Source: a virus | Strand: one strand, 5' to 3' | Virus record (IMG/VR): IMGVR_UViG_3300042731_009673 | Span: 1-25,900 of that record | Length of the DNA: 25,900 nt | Shown here: in pieces, positions 1 to 11,000 of the stretch | Numbering within the stretch: the first letter of the stretch is position 1 | Layout of the letters: each line of letters opens with the position of its first letter | Notes under the pieces: generated by a model | Told to the model about the DNA's origin: nothing | Databases searched by the model: none | The model's input: the letters and a program-made list of their open reading frames with translations, nothing else | Translations under genes and position numbers: made by a program

Positions 1-263
1 GTCAGTACCATCTCGGAGCGAACCTCCGCCCATTGTTGTCAGAATACGTGTCACAGGATGACTTCGATTCCGCCGCGCTCACCCGTATCAAGAACGCCGT
101 ACAGCGCTGGATGCCATACATTGCGCTCGAAAACTACATCTCCGAGGTAGACCGCCAAGAAACGTCTAACACGAGGGCAGTCATCAAGCTAACGATCACA
201 TATGGCGTACCCGCGTTAAATGTCGCCCGACGGGCGCTCGAGCTTAAGCTGTATGTGATGTAA
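1..263 (+). CDS. Baseplate wedge protein, gp25-like (3' part)
   Basis: This is the 3' end of a gene entering from the left edge; the reading frame begins at base 3 and gives 86 residues to the TAA at 261-263. The visible part has the usual C-terminal pattern of the GPW/gp25 family: a helical stretch around LGANLRPLLSEYV, then ALTRIKNAVQRWMPYI, then alternating strands. T4 gp25 is about 132 residues, so roughly a third is missing upstream. In contractile-tailed phages gp25 joins the baseplate wedge to the sheath. The next gene is a gp6-like wedge protein, as expected for this module. The call is homology by eye; the missing N-terminus prevents a full check. Confidence 0.8.
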   Translation, partial: QYHLGANLRPLLSEYVSQDDFDSAALTRIKNAVQRWMPYIALENYISEVDRQETSNTRAVIKLTITYGVPALNVARRALELKLYVM

Positions 264-289
264 TGGGTCACGATACTTATCGGTGAAAG

Positions 290-2134
290 ATGGCCATCAA
301 GAATGAAAAGCTGAAAGAGGTTCGCCAACGCAAGTACCTCGCCAAAGACTTTGACGGTTTTCGTGCCCAGTTACTTGAGTACGCCAACCTGTACTACCCG
401 AACAGGATCAAGGACTTCTCCGACGCGAGCGTCGGTGGGTTGTTCCTTGACTTCTGTGCGTACGTTGGAGATTCGTTGTCCTTCTATCTTGACCATCAGT
501 ACGCTGAAATGGACCCGGAGACTGCCATCGAACAGGACAACATCGAACGTATCCTTCTTCGTGAAGGTGTTCCGATCACGGGTGCCTCTCCAGCAACGGT
601 ATACATCACAGCATACGTTCAAATACCTGCCGCGCTTGTCAACAATCGAAATGTGCCGTTTGAGGATGCGTTGCCGATCATCAAACAAGGCTCGACATTC
701 ATATCAGACAACGGAATCCAGTTCACGCTGTTGGAGGACATCGATTTCACAGAAACCGATCCTGACACAGGTAAACTGAAGGCTGAACAGAAGGTCGGAC
801 AGTCCGCACCAAACGGAACAGTAACAACATACATCCTTGCTCAAGAAGGATTATGTGTATCAGGAACCGAAACGTCCGAAACGGTGTCGATCGGCGCCAC
901 ATTCGTACCGTTCAAAAAAATCACGCTTTCAAACCCGAACGTGACCGACATCATCTCTGTGAACGACTCGCTCGGTAACGAGTACTACAAGGTCGGCGCG
1001 CTAACTCATGATGTGGTGTACACAAACGTCACAAACTACGCGTACGATTCCGATGAGGTTCCTGAGGTCATCAAGGTTATCCCGGCACCGTACAGGTTCA
1101 TCACCAACACGAATATCAGAACCCGTAGGTCGGTGCTAACATTTGGTGGAGGTAACGCAAACACCCTAGAGGACGATGTGATTCCGGATCCGTCAGAGTT
1201 TGCCATCAACTTCCCATACAGGCAGACGTTTTCACGCGTTCCGGTTAACCCAGAAAGCCTGTTACAGACAAAGACGCTGGGCGTTGCCTCAACAAACTGT
1301 CAACTCAACATCGTGTACCGTTACGGTGGAGGCTTAAGCCACAACGTCACTCCAAATACGCTTCGTACAATCCAGAGCCTGATCATGGAATTCCCTGGAA
1401 ATCCCACGCCGTCGGTGGCGGCACAGATCCGTGGTAGCACAGAAATCACGAACAACGAAAAGGCCAGCGGTGGTGAGGACGCTCCAACGTTGAACGATCT
1501 CAAGGACCTCATCCCGGGCGTAAAGAACTCACAGGAACGTGTCGTCAGCAGGCAGGACCTGCTCGCCAGGACGTACACCATGCCGTCAAACTTTGGACGA
1601 GTGTACCGCGCCCAGGTACGTTCGAATCCGAACAACCCGTTGGCAACACAGATGTTCATCATCTCACGAAACGCGGACGGTAAGCTGATCCAATCAACGG
1701 ATACGCTCAAGCAGAACCTGGCCAAGTACCTCAACCCGTACCGCATGATATCTGACGCGATCGATGTGTTGGACGCAAAGATCATCAACATCGAGATCAC
1801 GTTTGAACTGATGATCGAATCCGCGTTGAACCGCGCCACGGTCATCCAGGCGTGCATCACCAGGTTAAAGAGCTTCTTTGACACGAAGAACTTCCACATC
1901 GATCAACCGATCGTCATCGAGGAGGTCCGCAACGTGATCACGGCGGTGAGAGGCGTGATCTCGATAAACGAGCTCGACATCGACAACATAACCGGGACCG
2001 TTGCAAACCGTGAGTACAGCAACAACACGTACGACCTTGAGAATCACATGATCAAGCAGGTGATCATCCCGCCTCCTGGCGGCATTTTTGAGGTCAAGTA
2101 TCCTGACGTCAACATCATTGGAAGGGCCATCTGA
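290..2134 (+). CDS. Baseplate wedge protein, gp6-like (baseplate J-like)
   Basis: A 614-residue protein, close to T4 gp6 (660). The N-terminal 100 residues (KYLAKDFDGFRAQLLEYA, then GGLFLDFCAYVGDSLSFYLD) are typical of the gp6/baseplate-J family of T4-like phages, in which gp6 dimers form the inner baseplate ring. The C-terminal third (about residues 420-560) has the conserved mixed alpha/beta pattern with RQDLLARTYTMPSNFGRVYRA and a helical ALNRATVIQACITRLKSFF segment. It starts 26 bases after the gp25-like gene behind only a weak SD (GGTGAAAG). Its TGA overlaps the next ATG (TGATG), so translation is probably coupled. Family assignment is confident. Confidence 0.88.
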   Translation: MAIKNEKLKEVRQRKYLAKDFDGFRAQLLEYANLYYPNRIKDFSDASVGGLFLDFCAYVGDSLSFYLDHQYAEMDPETAIEQDNIERILLREGVPITGASPATVYITAYVQIPAALVNNRNVPFEDALPIIKQGSTFISDNGIQFTLLEDIDFTETDPDTGKLKAEQKVGQSAPNGTVTTYILAQEGLCVSGTETSETVSIGATFVPFKKITLSNPNVTDIISVNDSLGNEYYKVGALTHDVVYTNVTNYAYDSDEVPEVIKVIPAPYRFITNTNIRTRRSVLTFGGGNANTLEDDVIPDPSEFAINFPYRQTFSRVPVNPESLLQTKTLGVASTNCQLNIVYRYGGGLSHNVTPNTLRTIQSLIMEFPGNPTPSVAAQIRGSTEITNNEKASGGEDAPTLNDLKDLIPGVKNSQERVVSRQDLLARTYTMPSNFGRVYRAQVRSNPNNPLATQMFIISRNADGKLIQSTDTLKQNLAKYLNPYRMISDAIDVLDAKIINIEITFELMIESALNRATVIQACITRLKSFFDTKNFHIDQPIVIEEVRNVITAVRGVISINELDIDNITGTVANREYSNNTYDLENHMIKQVIIPPPGGIFEVKYPDVNIIGRAI

Positions 2135-3636
2135 TGTTTAAGGTCCTACGAGCTGACAAGGATGCGTACATAACGGACCGCGTTGTTGATGATGTCAGGG
2201 TCGTCAGCGGAAACGTCGGCGCCGCCGGAGCGCTTGACCTGTTCAAACTGTACGGGATTTCATCATCGGGTAGCAACCCAAACGTCGAGCTTTCACGATT
2301 GCTGATCCACTTTGACCTAACGGATCTGCAAACGTTGTACACCGATGGAAAGGTCGACGTAACAAACCCGAGCTTCTCTGCGCGCTTGAACCTCATGGAC
2401 GTGTATGGTGGACAACCCACGCCATCGAACTTCACGGTATCGGTGTTTCCGTTATCTCAATCATTCGATGAAGGCCTCGGCCGCGATGTCGTGTACTATG
2501 CCGACAACGACGTGTGCAACTTCCTGACGGCCTCACGTCCTGATAACCTGTGGATCCTGTCGGGTGCCAACGACGGAGGAAACGCCACGGGATCGCACGA
2601 TTACGTTAGTGAGCTTGGATCGACAAGCATGGAGAGCACGCAGCTCTTTGTGACAGGTGAAGAGGACCTCGATATCGACGTGACCAGCGCGTTGAGCGCC
2701 ACGTTGGTTGGACAGATCCCCGACAGCGGGTTCCGCGTGTCGTTCTCGTCAACGCTTGAGAACGACACGAGAACGTACTTCGTCAAGCGTTTCGGCGCGA
2801 GGAAGGCGTTCAACCCGGACAAGCATCCCCGCCTCGTGATCAGGTACGACGATTCGATACAGGACGATACGCAGGCCTTGGAGCTGGAGTCCAGCGGCAC
2901 GCTGTTCATGTACAACTATTCGCAGGGAACGCTCGCAAACCTGGTGTCAGGATCGTCCACGCTGACAGGATCCAACAGCATCGGCCTGAGGCTTTTAACA
3001 CCCATCTCAGGTGGCTTCAGGGAGTTCTCATTTACCGGCTCACAGCACACCAATGGAGTAAACCCCGTAACGGGCATATATTCTGCGTCGGTTCTCGTGC
3101 CTTCGACGGACTCGGCCGTCGCGGCCCACCTCCTCGCAACGGGATCCGTGAAATTCACGCCGATCTGGGGATCGTTGGACGGTACGGTTGCGTTCCTCAC
3201 CGGAAGCTCGGTCACGTTCTACCCACCATCGCGGACCGCCAAGGTCCTGGACAACACGAGGTACACGATCACGTGCATCGGTATACACCCATCGCATCCT
3301 TCGACTGACCAGGTCGTCGTCCGCGTCAACATCTTCGATCACGATTCACCGCGTGTCTTCCTGGTGAAGGAACCTCTGGAGCTACCCGGCATCGTGATCA
3401 GGGACGTCCACTACTCAGTGAGGGACGCCATAACCTCGGAGGTCGTCATTCCGTTCGACACGACGTATAACTCGACACGCGTATCAAGCGACGCAGGCGG
3501 CATGTTCTTCACCCTCGATATGTCAAGCCTGACAAACACCCGAGCGTACACGATAGACATCCTCGTCCACTCAAATGGTAGCCAACACGTGTACAGGGAC
3601 ACGTCTGCGGTATTCAGGGTCAATGACCTTCAGTGA
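2134..3636 (+). CDS. Beta-rich virion/baseplate-associated protein, 500 aa
   Basis: The ATG overlaps the stop of the gp6-like gene by one base and has a good SD (GGAAGGG) 8 bases upstream. The first 230 residues resemble a DNRLRE/CBM96-like beta-sandwich: LSRLLIHFDLTDLQ, then SARLNLMDV, then SQSFDEGLGRDV, ending in PRLVIRYDD near residue 230. The rest is rich in Ser, Thr and Gly and in predicted strands, with repeated SGS/TGS motifs like those in neighbouring tail proteins. No catalytic motif is visible. Its position between wedge proteins and a large LamG tail protein makes a structural, possibly glycan-contacting, role likely. I do not recognise a characterised homologue; the domain call is tentative. 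Confidence 0.6.
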   Translation: MFKVLRADKDAYITDRVVDDVRVVSGNVGAAGALDLFKLYGISSSGSNPNVELSRLLIHFDLTDLQTLYTDGKVDVTNPSFSARLNLMDVYGGQPTPSNFTVSVFPLSQSFDEGLGRDVVYYADNDVCNFLTASRPDNLWILSGANDGGNATGSHDYVSELGSTSMESTQLFVTGEEDLDIDVTSALSATLVGQIPDSGFRVSFSSTLENDTRTYFVKRFGARKAFNPDKHPRLVIRYDDSIQDDTQALELESSGTLFMYNYSQGTLANLVSGSSTLTGSNSIGLRLLTPISGGFREFSFTGSQHTNGVNPVTGIYSASVLVPSTDSAVAAHLLATGSVKFTPIWGSLDGTVAFLTGSSVTFYPPSRTAKVLDNTRYTITCIGIHPSHPSTDQVVVRVNIFDHDSPRVFLVKEPLELPGIVIRDVHYSVRDAITSEVVIPFDTTYNSTRVSSDAGGMFFTLDMSSLTNTRAYTIDILVHSNGSQHVYRDTSAVFRVNDLQ

Positions 3637-3671
3637 GTTCCTAGGTATTACCGCGGCGTGAGGTCCCACCT

Positions 3672-6600
3672 ATGGCAATCAAGCCTTCGAAAAAGCTACC
3701 TTCGTTCCTGACAACCACGATGGAGGGTGTGCGTCCCGTTGAGATGACGGGCGCAGACGTGGCCCAGTCAAACATCGAGAGCACCTCATCGTTCATCTAC
3801 GATCCGTTGGGTTCACCGCTGAAATCGTCACAGCAACTGAACGTCGACTGGTCACAGTTCGAGAACCACACCTTCTTCATGTCGGCCGAAGCAAAGGTAA
3901 ACCTGGCGTTCGAACAGGTCATCAATCACTATCCGTTCGACGGAACGCAAGCCGACGTTGAGGCGTTCTTTGAGCGCCTTCCTGGTTTCGATAACTGGGT
4001 CTACGAGCAGTTTCCAAAGTTCAGAGGACAGCTTCACTTCTCCGGAACGCAGGTCGGTGAGGACACGGACGGAACCGCAGGCACGTTCATCGTAACGAAG
4101 GATTCCAGCGGTGGGTTGTACCCAGAGATCTCCCACAACGCGGAAGGCAGGTCGGTGTTGAACCCTCGCGATGGGGATTCGTTTTCCGTGGAGGTTCAAC
4201 TCTACCTCCCTTCTGTCGCAAATGACCTACAGGTCGTCTTCCAGAAGCACGATACGAGCACGAACAACGGTTTCACGATGTACCTGGAGCCGACGGCATC
4301 GCTCAGCCAGTGCCAAGCAAAGTTCGTCGTCCTATCCGGAACGTACACGATGGAAACGAACGCCGTCCTGAACAAGGGTCGGTTCAACCACGTGTGCGTG
4401 CAGCTCGATCGTAATGTTACACCGCATAGCGCCAAGTTCTACCTCGCAACGAACCTCCAACAGTCATCATCGCTCGGTGTAAACATTGACAACATGTCAA
4501 TAGATGACACGGACTTCACGATCGCAACCGGATCGGCGTTCACCGTTACGGGAACGCTTGTAACGCCGACGCAAACGTTTTCTGGAACGATGGATGAGCT
4601 TCGGGTGTTTCACTCGACGAGGAGCAGCGTGCAGCAGAAGCAGTACGCAAACAAGTCGATCTTCACCACGGACGCGCTGAAGTTGTATTACAGGTTCAAC
4701 GAACCGGATCCTCCCCTGGTTCCAGACAGCACGGACACGGTTAACTCGATCGTCCTTGATAGTTCCGGTAACGGGCTTCATGCCACGATCACAAACTTCT
4801 TCTCATTCGTGGACACCGATCCCAGCGGAAACATCACAGGTTCCTGGCTACGTCAGGATGCAAGCGTCGATACGTTAAACCCATTGAGTTATGAGAAACC
4901 GTCAACAACGCCGATCCTGTTTCCTGCCAACTCGCTTGTGTCGGCCTTGAATGTCGATCTGTTAAACAGCGCATCCTTGTACGATAACGCCAACCCAAAC
5001 CTCATCACGCGCCTGGTTCCTGAGCACTACATCCGCGATGGTGCAAACTTTGAGGGATACAACGAGGCACTAGGAACGGTCGGTGATCCGTACACAAGCG
5101 ATGGCATTCCGGGAGAAGGCAAAATGGGGAGCACGCAGATGATGCTAACGTTCCTCTATGTCTTTGCACGCTTCTTTGACGATCTCAAGCTCTTTGTTGA
5201 CGCATTTCGTAACCTGAAACACGTCGACTATGATAGCTCTGACACCATACCCGATAACTTCATTCACGCGCTCGCCCGACAGTTTGGGTTTGACCTTCCT
5301 CCCCTTTTCACCGATTCGACAATCGATCAATACGTCTTCGGAAACAACGTTGAACAGGAGATCAGCACGAGCGAAACAACGCTGAAGTACGTTCAAAACC
5401 AGATCATGCGACGGCTGCTGATCAACATGTTGGACATCATCAAGTCGAAGGGCACCCTACACAGCATCAAGGCCTTCTTCAGGACGATCGGCATCGATCC
5501 TGACAACAGCATGAGGATCAGGGAGTACGGCGGACCCACCACGAAGCAATTGAACTTTGCCCGTGAAAACAAGCGCGAACCGGCAATGATGGCAAAGTTT
5601 GGCACGGGATCACTGGCCATATCGCCATACCTGTCTGCGTCATACGTGGAAACGGGTTGGCCATACCCTCAGTCCACACAGGTCCAAAAGAACCTATACC
5701 CTCCACACGGAATCTCTCCCGCCGACGCAGATGGATTTCTCACATCCGGATCGTGGACGATTGAGGGGATCTACAAGTACCCACGACAGGTCACGACTGG
5801 GTCAGGCTTCATGGCAACGCAAAGCCTGTGTCGCCTGGCAGTGACCGGATCAACGTTCTCAGCAGGTGAGGGAATTATCGCAAACCTGATCGGCATATCA
5901 GGGTCAGGTTTGACGTTGTACCTCGCCACGGACCCATCCGGTACAGCTCCTCCGTTGAAACTTCACCTTGATGGCGATGTTTTGTTCGATGGAGACCGAT
6001 GGAACGTATCGTTCGGACGACGTCGAAACGACGACCCGACTGTCGACGATCAGGTGAACTACGAAACTGTTTCAGGGTTTTCATCATCGTACTTCCTCCG
6101 CGCGGCAAAACAGGAAGAGGGTAGGATCGTCGAGTACCACGCCACGTCGTCCGGATACTACGGCATGTCATTTCCTGGTGGGGATTCTCAATCGGCGTTG
6201 TCGGCAACGTATAACGTCTCAGGTGCGTACCTGATGATAGGATCATCGTCGATCAACACGGCACCGTCGTTGTACCTAAATGACGCGTCGATCGAACCTG
6301 ATGAACAAGCCCGTGCCACGAGTTTCACAGGATACGTTTCAAACCTCAGGTTCTGGAGCAAGTACCTCACGACCGTTGAATGGAAGGAACACGTTCGGAA
6401 CTACAAGTCGGCCGGCGTGCAAGATCCGCTATCGAACTACAACTTCGTCACGTCTGCAACCGGTTCACGAAACCGGCTGCGCATGAACACAATGACCACC
6501 CAAGATGAACGATGGGCGGAAGGTACGGGTTCTGTCGGGTGGCCGATAGGCAACTTCCTGTTTATCGATCACAGCCAGAATGGGTTTCACCTCACCGGTT

Positions 6601-7223
6601 CGGCATTTCCGATCGTTGAAGAGGTCATGAAGGGTGAGTTCTTCGACTACAGCTACCTGTCACCGTACTTCGACGAGGCCGTGGGTGTCGATAAGATCAG
6701 GATCAGAGGATACGATGATCCCCTACTGCTCGATGAGTATCCGTGGGCAACGATCGCTCCAGCCTATGAGATCCGTAAGAGCGAACAACCCACCGACGAC
6801 GTTCGCTTCGTCATCGAGTTCTCCCTTGTTGACGCACTGAATCGCGACATCGTGACCATCTTCTCAACGCTTGATTCCTTGGACAACGTTCTCGGAAGCC
6901 CGGAACTGCTCTTTTCTCCCGATTACCCGGATCTAGAACGCCTGCGTGACGTATATTTCAACAGGATAACCGAGAAACTGAACTTCAAGCTGTTCTTCGA
7001 GTTCTTCAGGTGGTTCGATACCACGATAGGAACGTTCATCGAGCAGCTCATACCGCGTAAGACAAACTTCAAGGGAACGAACTTCACGATCGAACAACAC
7101 ATGCTAGAAAGGAACAAGCTTCAATACTTCCACAACGAGATGTACCTTCACGAGAACGACCGCAACAGGTTCCGTGACCAGCTGTTGCTTCAGCAGATCG
7201 TTGGGACCCTGAGGAAATATTGA
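3672..7223 (+). CDS. Large baseplate/tail protein with two LamG domains and a tail-protein-I-like core
   Basis: A 1183-residue virion protein. About residues 165-345 form a LamG/concanavalin-like domain (SFSVEVQLYLPS, GRFNHVCVQLD, GTMDELRVFH, LKLYYRFNEP). About 480-625 is a helical region with NFIHALARQFGFDLPPL and IKSKGTLHSIKAFFRTIGID followed by RIREYGG, a pattern seen in gp7-like or tail-protein-I-like baseplate components. A second LamG-like domain spans about 694-915 (ending FTGYVSNLRFWSKYLT). The C-terminal 110 residues are helical (FFEFFRWFDTTIGTFIEQLIP, HMLERNKLQYFHNEMY). An SD (GAGGT) lies 8 bases before the ATG. It probably links the baseplate wedge to fibres; LamG domains commonly bind sugars. 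The exact T4 counterpart (gp7 or other) is not certain. Confidence 0.72.
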   Translation: MAIKPSKKLPSFLTTTMEGVRPVEMTGADVAQSNIESTSSFIYDPLGSPLKSSQQLNVDWSQFENHTFFMSAEAKVNLAFEQVINHYPFDGTQADVEAFFERLPGFDNWVYEQFPKFRGQLHFSGTQVGEDTDGTAGTFIVTKDSSGGLYPEISHNAEGRSVLNPRDGDSFSVEVQLYLPSVANDLQVVFQKHDTSTNNGFTMYLEPTASLSQCQAKFVVLSGTYTMETNAVLNKGRFNHVCVQLDRNVTPHSAKFYLATNLQQSSSLGVNIDNMSIDDTDFTIATGSAFTVTGTLVTPTQTFSGTMDELRVFHSTRSSVQQKQYANKSIFTTDALKLYYRFNEPDPPLVPDSTDTVNSIVLDSSGNGLHATITNFFSFVDTDPSGNITGSWLRQDASVDTLNPLSYEKPSTTPILFPANSLVSALNVDLLNSASLYDNANPNLITRLVPEHYIRDGANFEGYNEALGTVGDPYTSDGIPGEGKMGSTQMMLTFLYVFARFFDDLKLFVDAFRNLKHVDYDSSDTIPDNFIHALARQFGFDLPPLFTDSTIDQYVFGNNVEQEISTSETTLKYVQNQIMRRLLINMLDIIKSKGTLHSIKAFFRTIGIDPDNSMRIREYGGPTTKQLNFARENKREPAMMAKFGTGSLAISPYLSASYVETGWPYPQSTQVQKNLYPPHGISPADADGFLTSGSWTIEGIYKYPRQVTTGSGFMATQSLCRLAVTGSTFSAGEGIIANLIGISGSGLTLYLATDPSGTAPPLKLHLDGDVLFDGDRWNVSFGRRRNDDPTVDDQVNYETVSGFSSSYFLRAAKQEEGRIVEYHATSSGYYGMSFPGGDSQSALSATYNVSGAYLMIGSSSINTAPSLYLNDASIEPDEQARATSFTGYVSNLRFWSKYLTTVEWKEHVRNYKSAGVQDPLSNYNFVTSATGSRNRLRMNTMTTQDERWAEGTGSVGWPIGNFLFIDHSQNGFHLTGSAFPIVEEVMKGEFFDYSYLSPYFDEAVGVDKIRIRGYDDPLLLDEYPWATIAPAYEIRKSEQPTDDVRFVIEFSLVDALNRDIVTIFSTLDSLDNVLGSPELLFSPDYPDLERLRDVYFNRITEKLNFKLFFEFFRWFDTTIGTFIEQLIPRKTNFKGTNFTIEQHMLERNKLQYFHNEMYLHENDRNRFRDQLLLQQIVGTLRKY

Positions 7224-7251
7224 CGGTATTCTCGTAACGAAAATGTGAACA

Positions 7252-8094
7252 ATGGTTGACACGACGCTATTCAGACCCGACTACGATCCACCCACGAACT
7301 TCTTCGACGAAGGACCGAAGGTGAACAGGCAACCCCTCACCGGGAGCATCATCAACTCGGGATCCATTGACACCAGCCTGTTTGACGGTTACCGCCAAGG
7401 CGTCGAACTAACGCACATCAAGTATTGGGATGCCGGTACGGTAAAGATCCACGCCGGAGAACCCGGTCACGTGCGTCGTAGGACGAGGTACGGCATCGGA
7501 AAGAAGTGGCGGGCGGACATCAATGAGTTTGCCGAAATAGACACGTTCGATCCGGTCACGTACATAAAGGATCCGGACGTGCTCACGTACCCGATCGTGA
7601 TCAAGGACAACGATGCAAACGAGGACCTGTCAATGGATGGAATCATCGAACCGTTTGACATCAGGCCCGAGGCCACATTCATGTCGATCAACGTTCCCTT
7701 TGAACCTCACATGTGTTATGGAACGCTCGCGGCAGGAAACACCGACCCGTTGAGGGCAAGCGATCGCGTGTTGACCGTTGACTATTGGTCACCCAACAAA
7801 GAAATCCCGTCATACGTCGACGTCGTTGACATGTTCGCAGGACAGCCCGGTACGGGATTCTTTAACAACGAACAGGCCACCATCGACCCGTGGGTCGATC
7901 AGAAGCTAACGCGAGGCGTGCCGATACCGGACACGTACGAGGATGACATGGTCTCAGCGTTGGACGGTTTCCTATCAGCCTCTTGGGACTCTCACGTGAG
8001 GTTCAATCAGAAGTCTGCGACCGCGGGTTGGACGTATGATTCCGTGCAGGGGATCGGAACGGATTCGATCGCTTTTGGAGGAAGGACGTACTGA
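7252..8094 (+). CDS. Virion-associated protein of unknown fold, 280 aa
   Basis: Lies between two giant tail genes on the same strand, 28 bases after the previous stop and one base before the next ATG, so it is almost certainly part of the same late operon. No signal peptide, membrane segment or catalytic motif is visible. The sequence is rich in Asp, Pro and aromatic residues, with an N-terminal SGSIDTSLFDGYRQG region and a central run of short strands. There is no convincing SD before the ATG at 7252, so translation may depend on the upstream gene. I do not recognise the family. A structural or assembly role is inferred only from position. Confidence 0.65.
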   Translation: MVDTTLFRPDYDPPTNFFDEGPKVNRQPLTGSIINSGSIDTSLFDGYRQGVELTHIKYWDAGTVKIHAGEPGHVRRRTRYGIGKKWRADINEFAEIDTFDPVTYIKDPDVLTYPIVIKDNDANEDLSMDGIIEPFDIRPEATFMSINVPFEPHMCYGTLAAGNTDPLRASDRVLTVDYWSPNKEIPSYVDVVDMFAGQPGTGFFNNEQATIDPWVDQKLTRGVPIPDTYEDDMVSALDGFLSASWDSHVRFNQKSATAGWTYDSVQGIGTDSIAFGGRTY

Positions 8095-8095
8095 C

Positions 8096-11000
8096 ATGGT
8101 CGCAACAGCAAAGGAACTCAGGCAGCCTCCTTCCGCATCGTTTGAAAACTACGTTCTAACGTATGAGGTCGGATCAAACGTGGGGCTCATGCCGATCGCG
8201 ACTACCAACATGCCAAAGGTCATAGACTGGGCCGGATTGGGAGGGTTCGATAAAAACTCCACCAATAACGCATCAGGTAGTTGGGTACCCACGTGCAACG
8301 TGGAGTTGGGTTTTGAGTTTCCGTTTAGCGGTTCCTTTTATGACAAGGCAACGATCAGCCAGTGTGGGTTCTTGGCGTTACAAAAAAACGAAGTCTGGAC
8401 ATCAGCATCGTTTAGTTCGGTATATGCCAAGTACTCATTGTTCAACAGCGGAGCGATCAGATCTGAAGACATTGCGATAGATCCCACTCAAAACAGCTAC
8501 GGTGATGACTACGGACGTAACGGTTGGGGCCCGATCTTTTCGGTTTGGACGCAACGACTACGCAACCTAATCAACAGATCCGATGGATACACTGAATTGG
8601 GTGAAGCATTTCTGACATTGAAATACCCGACGTGGAACCTTCCGTATGAACTTGAATATGGAACGCGCGCTCCCATGCCGGATTACGAACCCGCAGCAGC
8701 AGGAACACGATACTACAGAGGACAACACAGCGAACACGGACGATTCTTCGTCACGCGTTGGTCCTCGCTAAGCAGCTATGCAACCTCTTCAACGTCACAT
8801 GTCATCAAGTTTGAGTGTGTGTTGTATGAAAACGGACGGATCGAATACCGTTACGCGCCACGGAGCGCAAGAACGATCGACCCAACCGTGTCCGGTTCGA
8901 CACAGGCGGCTGTTGGCGTGTTTGCGTCAGGAACGAACCTCTTTCGTGATTTTTCGTATGAACTAGGATACGACACACACAAGCGAGCTCGCTACCGGTA
9001 CGGTGGCACAGTGTACGATGCATCATACGAAGACCTCTATTGGGTTGATGGCGGCACGGAATGGAAAGGTCGACCTTTTGGGTGGAGGTTACACCCAACG
9101 CTACACTGGCCCGGACAGTCCGAGGCAGGTGGTATGTTCGTGTTTCAACCGCCGATGAACCGAAGAAAGATCCTTCCACACAAGGTCATCGCCGAACGAT
9201 CGTCTCACGAGTCATACCCGTATCACGTGAACCCACAGGTATCATCCAAACCGATAGAGATGTTCGATGATCGAAGATCAATGACGTTTAAGAGCGGTAC
9301 GCTCGTAAACTACCCTGTCGGGCTCAAGAGATCTGCGCAAGCAGGAACCTCAGGCTGGTCGCGGCAGCAGGACCTGTTTGCCGGTGATTTCATCGTGACA
9401 GGGAGCACTGATCCGAACTCAACTGACGTCCTGACGTACGCTCAACGTGAATCTCGTGCACAGGCCACCGCGTTCACGGACACCAACGTTCCACAAGAAG
9501 GAGAGTTTTACGCGACAGGAACGAGCCTGGCGCTCGTCAACGGGTTTTCGGCACCGCTGAGATCCAAAACACGCATCGATGTTTCGCTTCCGTTGGTTGC
9601 GACCACCAGGATGCTTGAAACGACGTCAAGCATACTGTACTATGCGCAACCCGGTCACATGCGAATCAAGCAGGTCAGCGATCTCAGGTCACCGTATGAG
9701 GACAGGGATGGAAGCGGCCCTGTCTATCAATATGGCGATGCCATGCACCTTTTTTCAGCATTCGGTAGCCAAACAACAAGCGGATCACGTGTGGGCACGC
9801 TCAGGAACACATATGATCCATTGAACGGTGAAAAAATCCGTGAAGGTCTACAGGAAGGTAACACCGGTAGAAAGAGCATGGCAACCAACCCGGATTACCG
9901 CGCTGGGGAGGACGAAACGTTTACGTTACCCATTTCTCAACCGTTCCTCATCGAGAAAGCGGTGTTTGAGATCCCGCTTGAATTAGGTGATTCATGGTTC
10001 AGTGGCACCACACAGATGTGGCCCGTGTTTGTTGGCGGCGCCGGTGGTGCGGCTCAATATCCTTATGATCACCCGCCTGGTGGTGGAGCAATAACGTGCG
10101 CGTTGTTTCACCAGGCCGAATACGAAGGAGGATCCGTAAGAAACCTGATCATGTCAGGCACGATCATTCCTGTGGGAGACAACAAGGCGGAGCTGGTCGC
10201 AAGAATGATTCCGCCCACGAATAGCTCGGTAGGATTCATCACGTACGATGGTTTCCTCTCCGCCGGTGCCAAACCCTCGGCGGTCGTTGAACCAAACGCA
10301 GGTGACAACACGTTCACGGGTTCAGTCAAGTTTGAAACCGTTGCAATGAATTCAAACGGTTGCCTGTGTTACCTCTATACGTGGTTCTATGACGCATCTG
10401 CACCATGGAACAGGCAGCAAGCCCGGGATCTGATGACAGGTTCACAGAGGCTGAATCTATACACGTTTGGAAATGACACGGCCGGATCGAAACGTTATAG
10501 CGTTCGATCCGCATACTACGATGTATACGGACGAGCTCAAACGATCGAACAAACGGGACAGTCGTTATTCGGACAAGAGTTCAATTCTGTTGAAACAAAG
10601 CTGTTTCAAAACGTACCGAACAACTTCTTTGCAGGATCTGACCCCGGATCGATCGATCCACAGGTAGACAGCATAATCGACGCGGCAACCGACGTCTTCA
10701 TGGGGTGTTACTACCAGATCGAGAGACATACGCCGTCACCGTACATCGTCTATCCCGGACAAAAGCTTGTCTTTGCCGTGTCACGGTTTAGGCCGATGCT
10801 TTTCACGGACACAGCTGTTGATTCATCAACATCATATGAGGCGTGTCACTCAGGTACCTGGTATGATGTCAAGATCGTATCCGGTTCCGCGATCAAGATC
10901 CAACTGTTCGGTAGCTTCGTGAAAGAAGATACCGAGTTTCACGATACGCTACCACGTCCTCCTCACAGCGATGCCGTCCACGAGACGATTCACTTTGACA

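Noticed and set aside
3644-7230. GGTATT boxes 27-28 bases before the ATGs at 3672 and 7252 as phage late promoters
   Set aside because: Only two sites share it, and the other intergenic gaps (264-289, 12287-12312) lack it.
8036-8095. Upstream ATG for the 1396-residue protein
   Set aside because: The extra 20 residues lie inside the preceding gene, and the strong SD fits the ATG at 8096.
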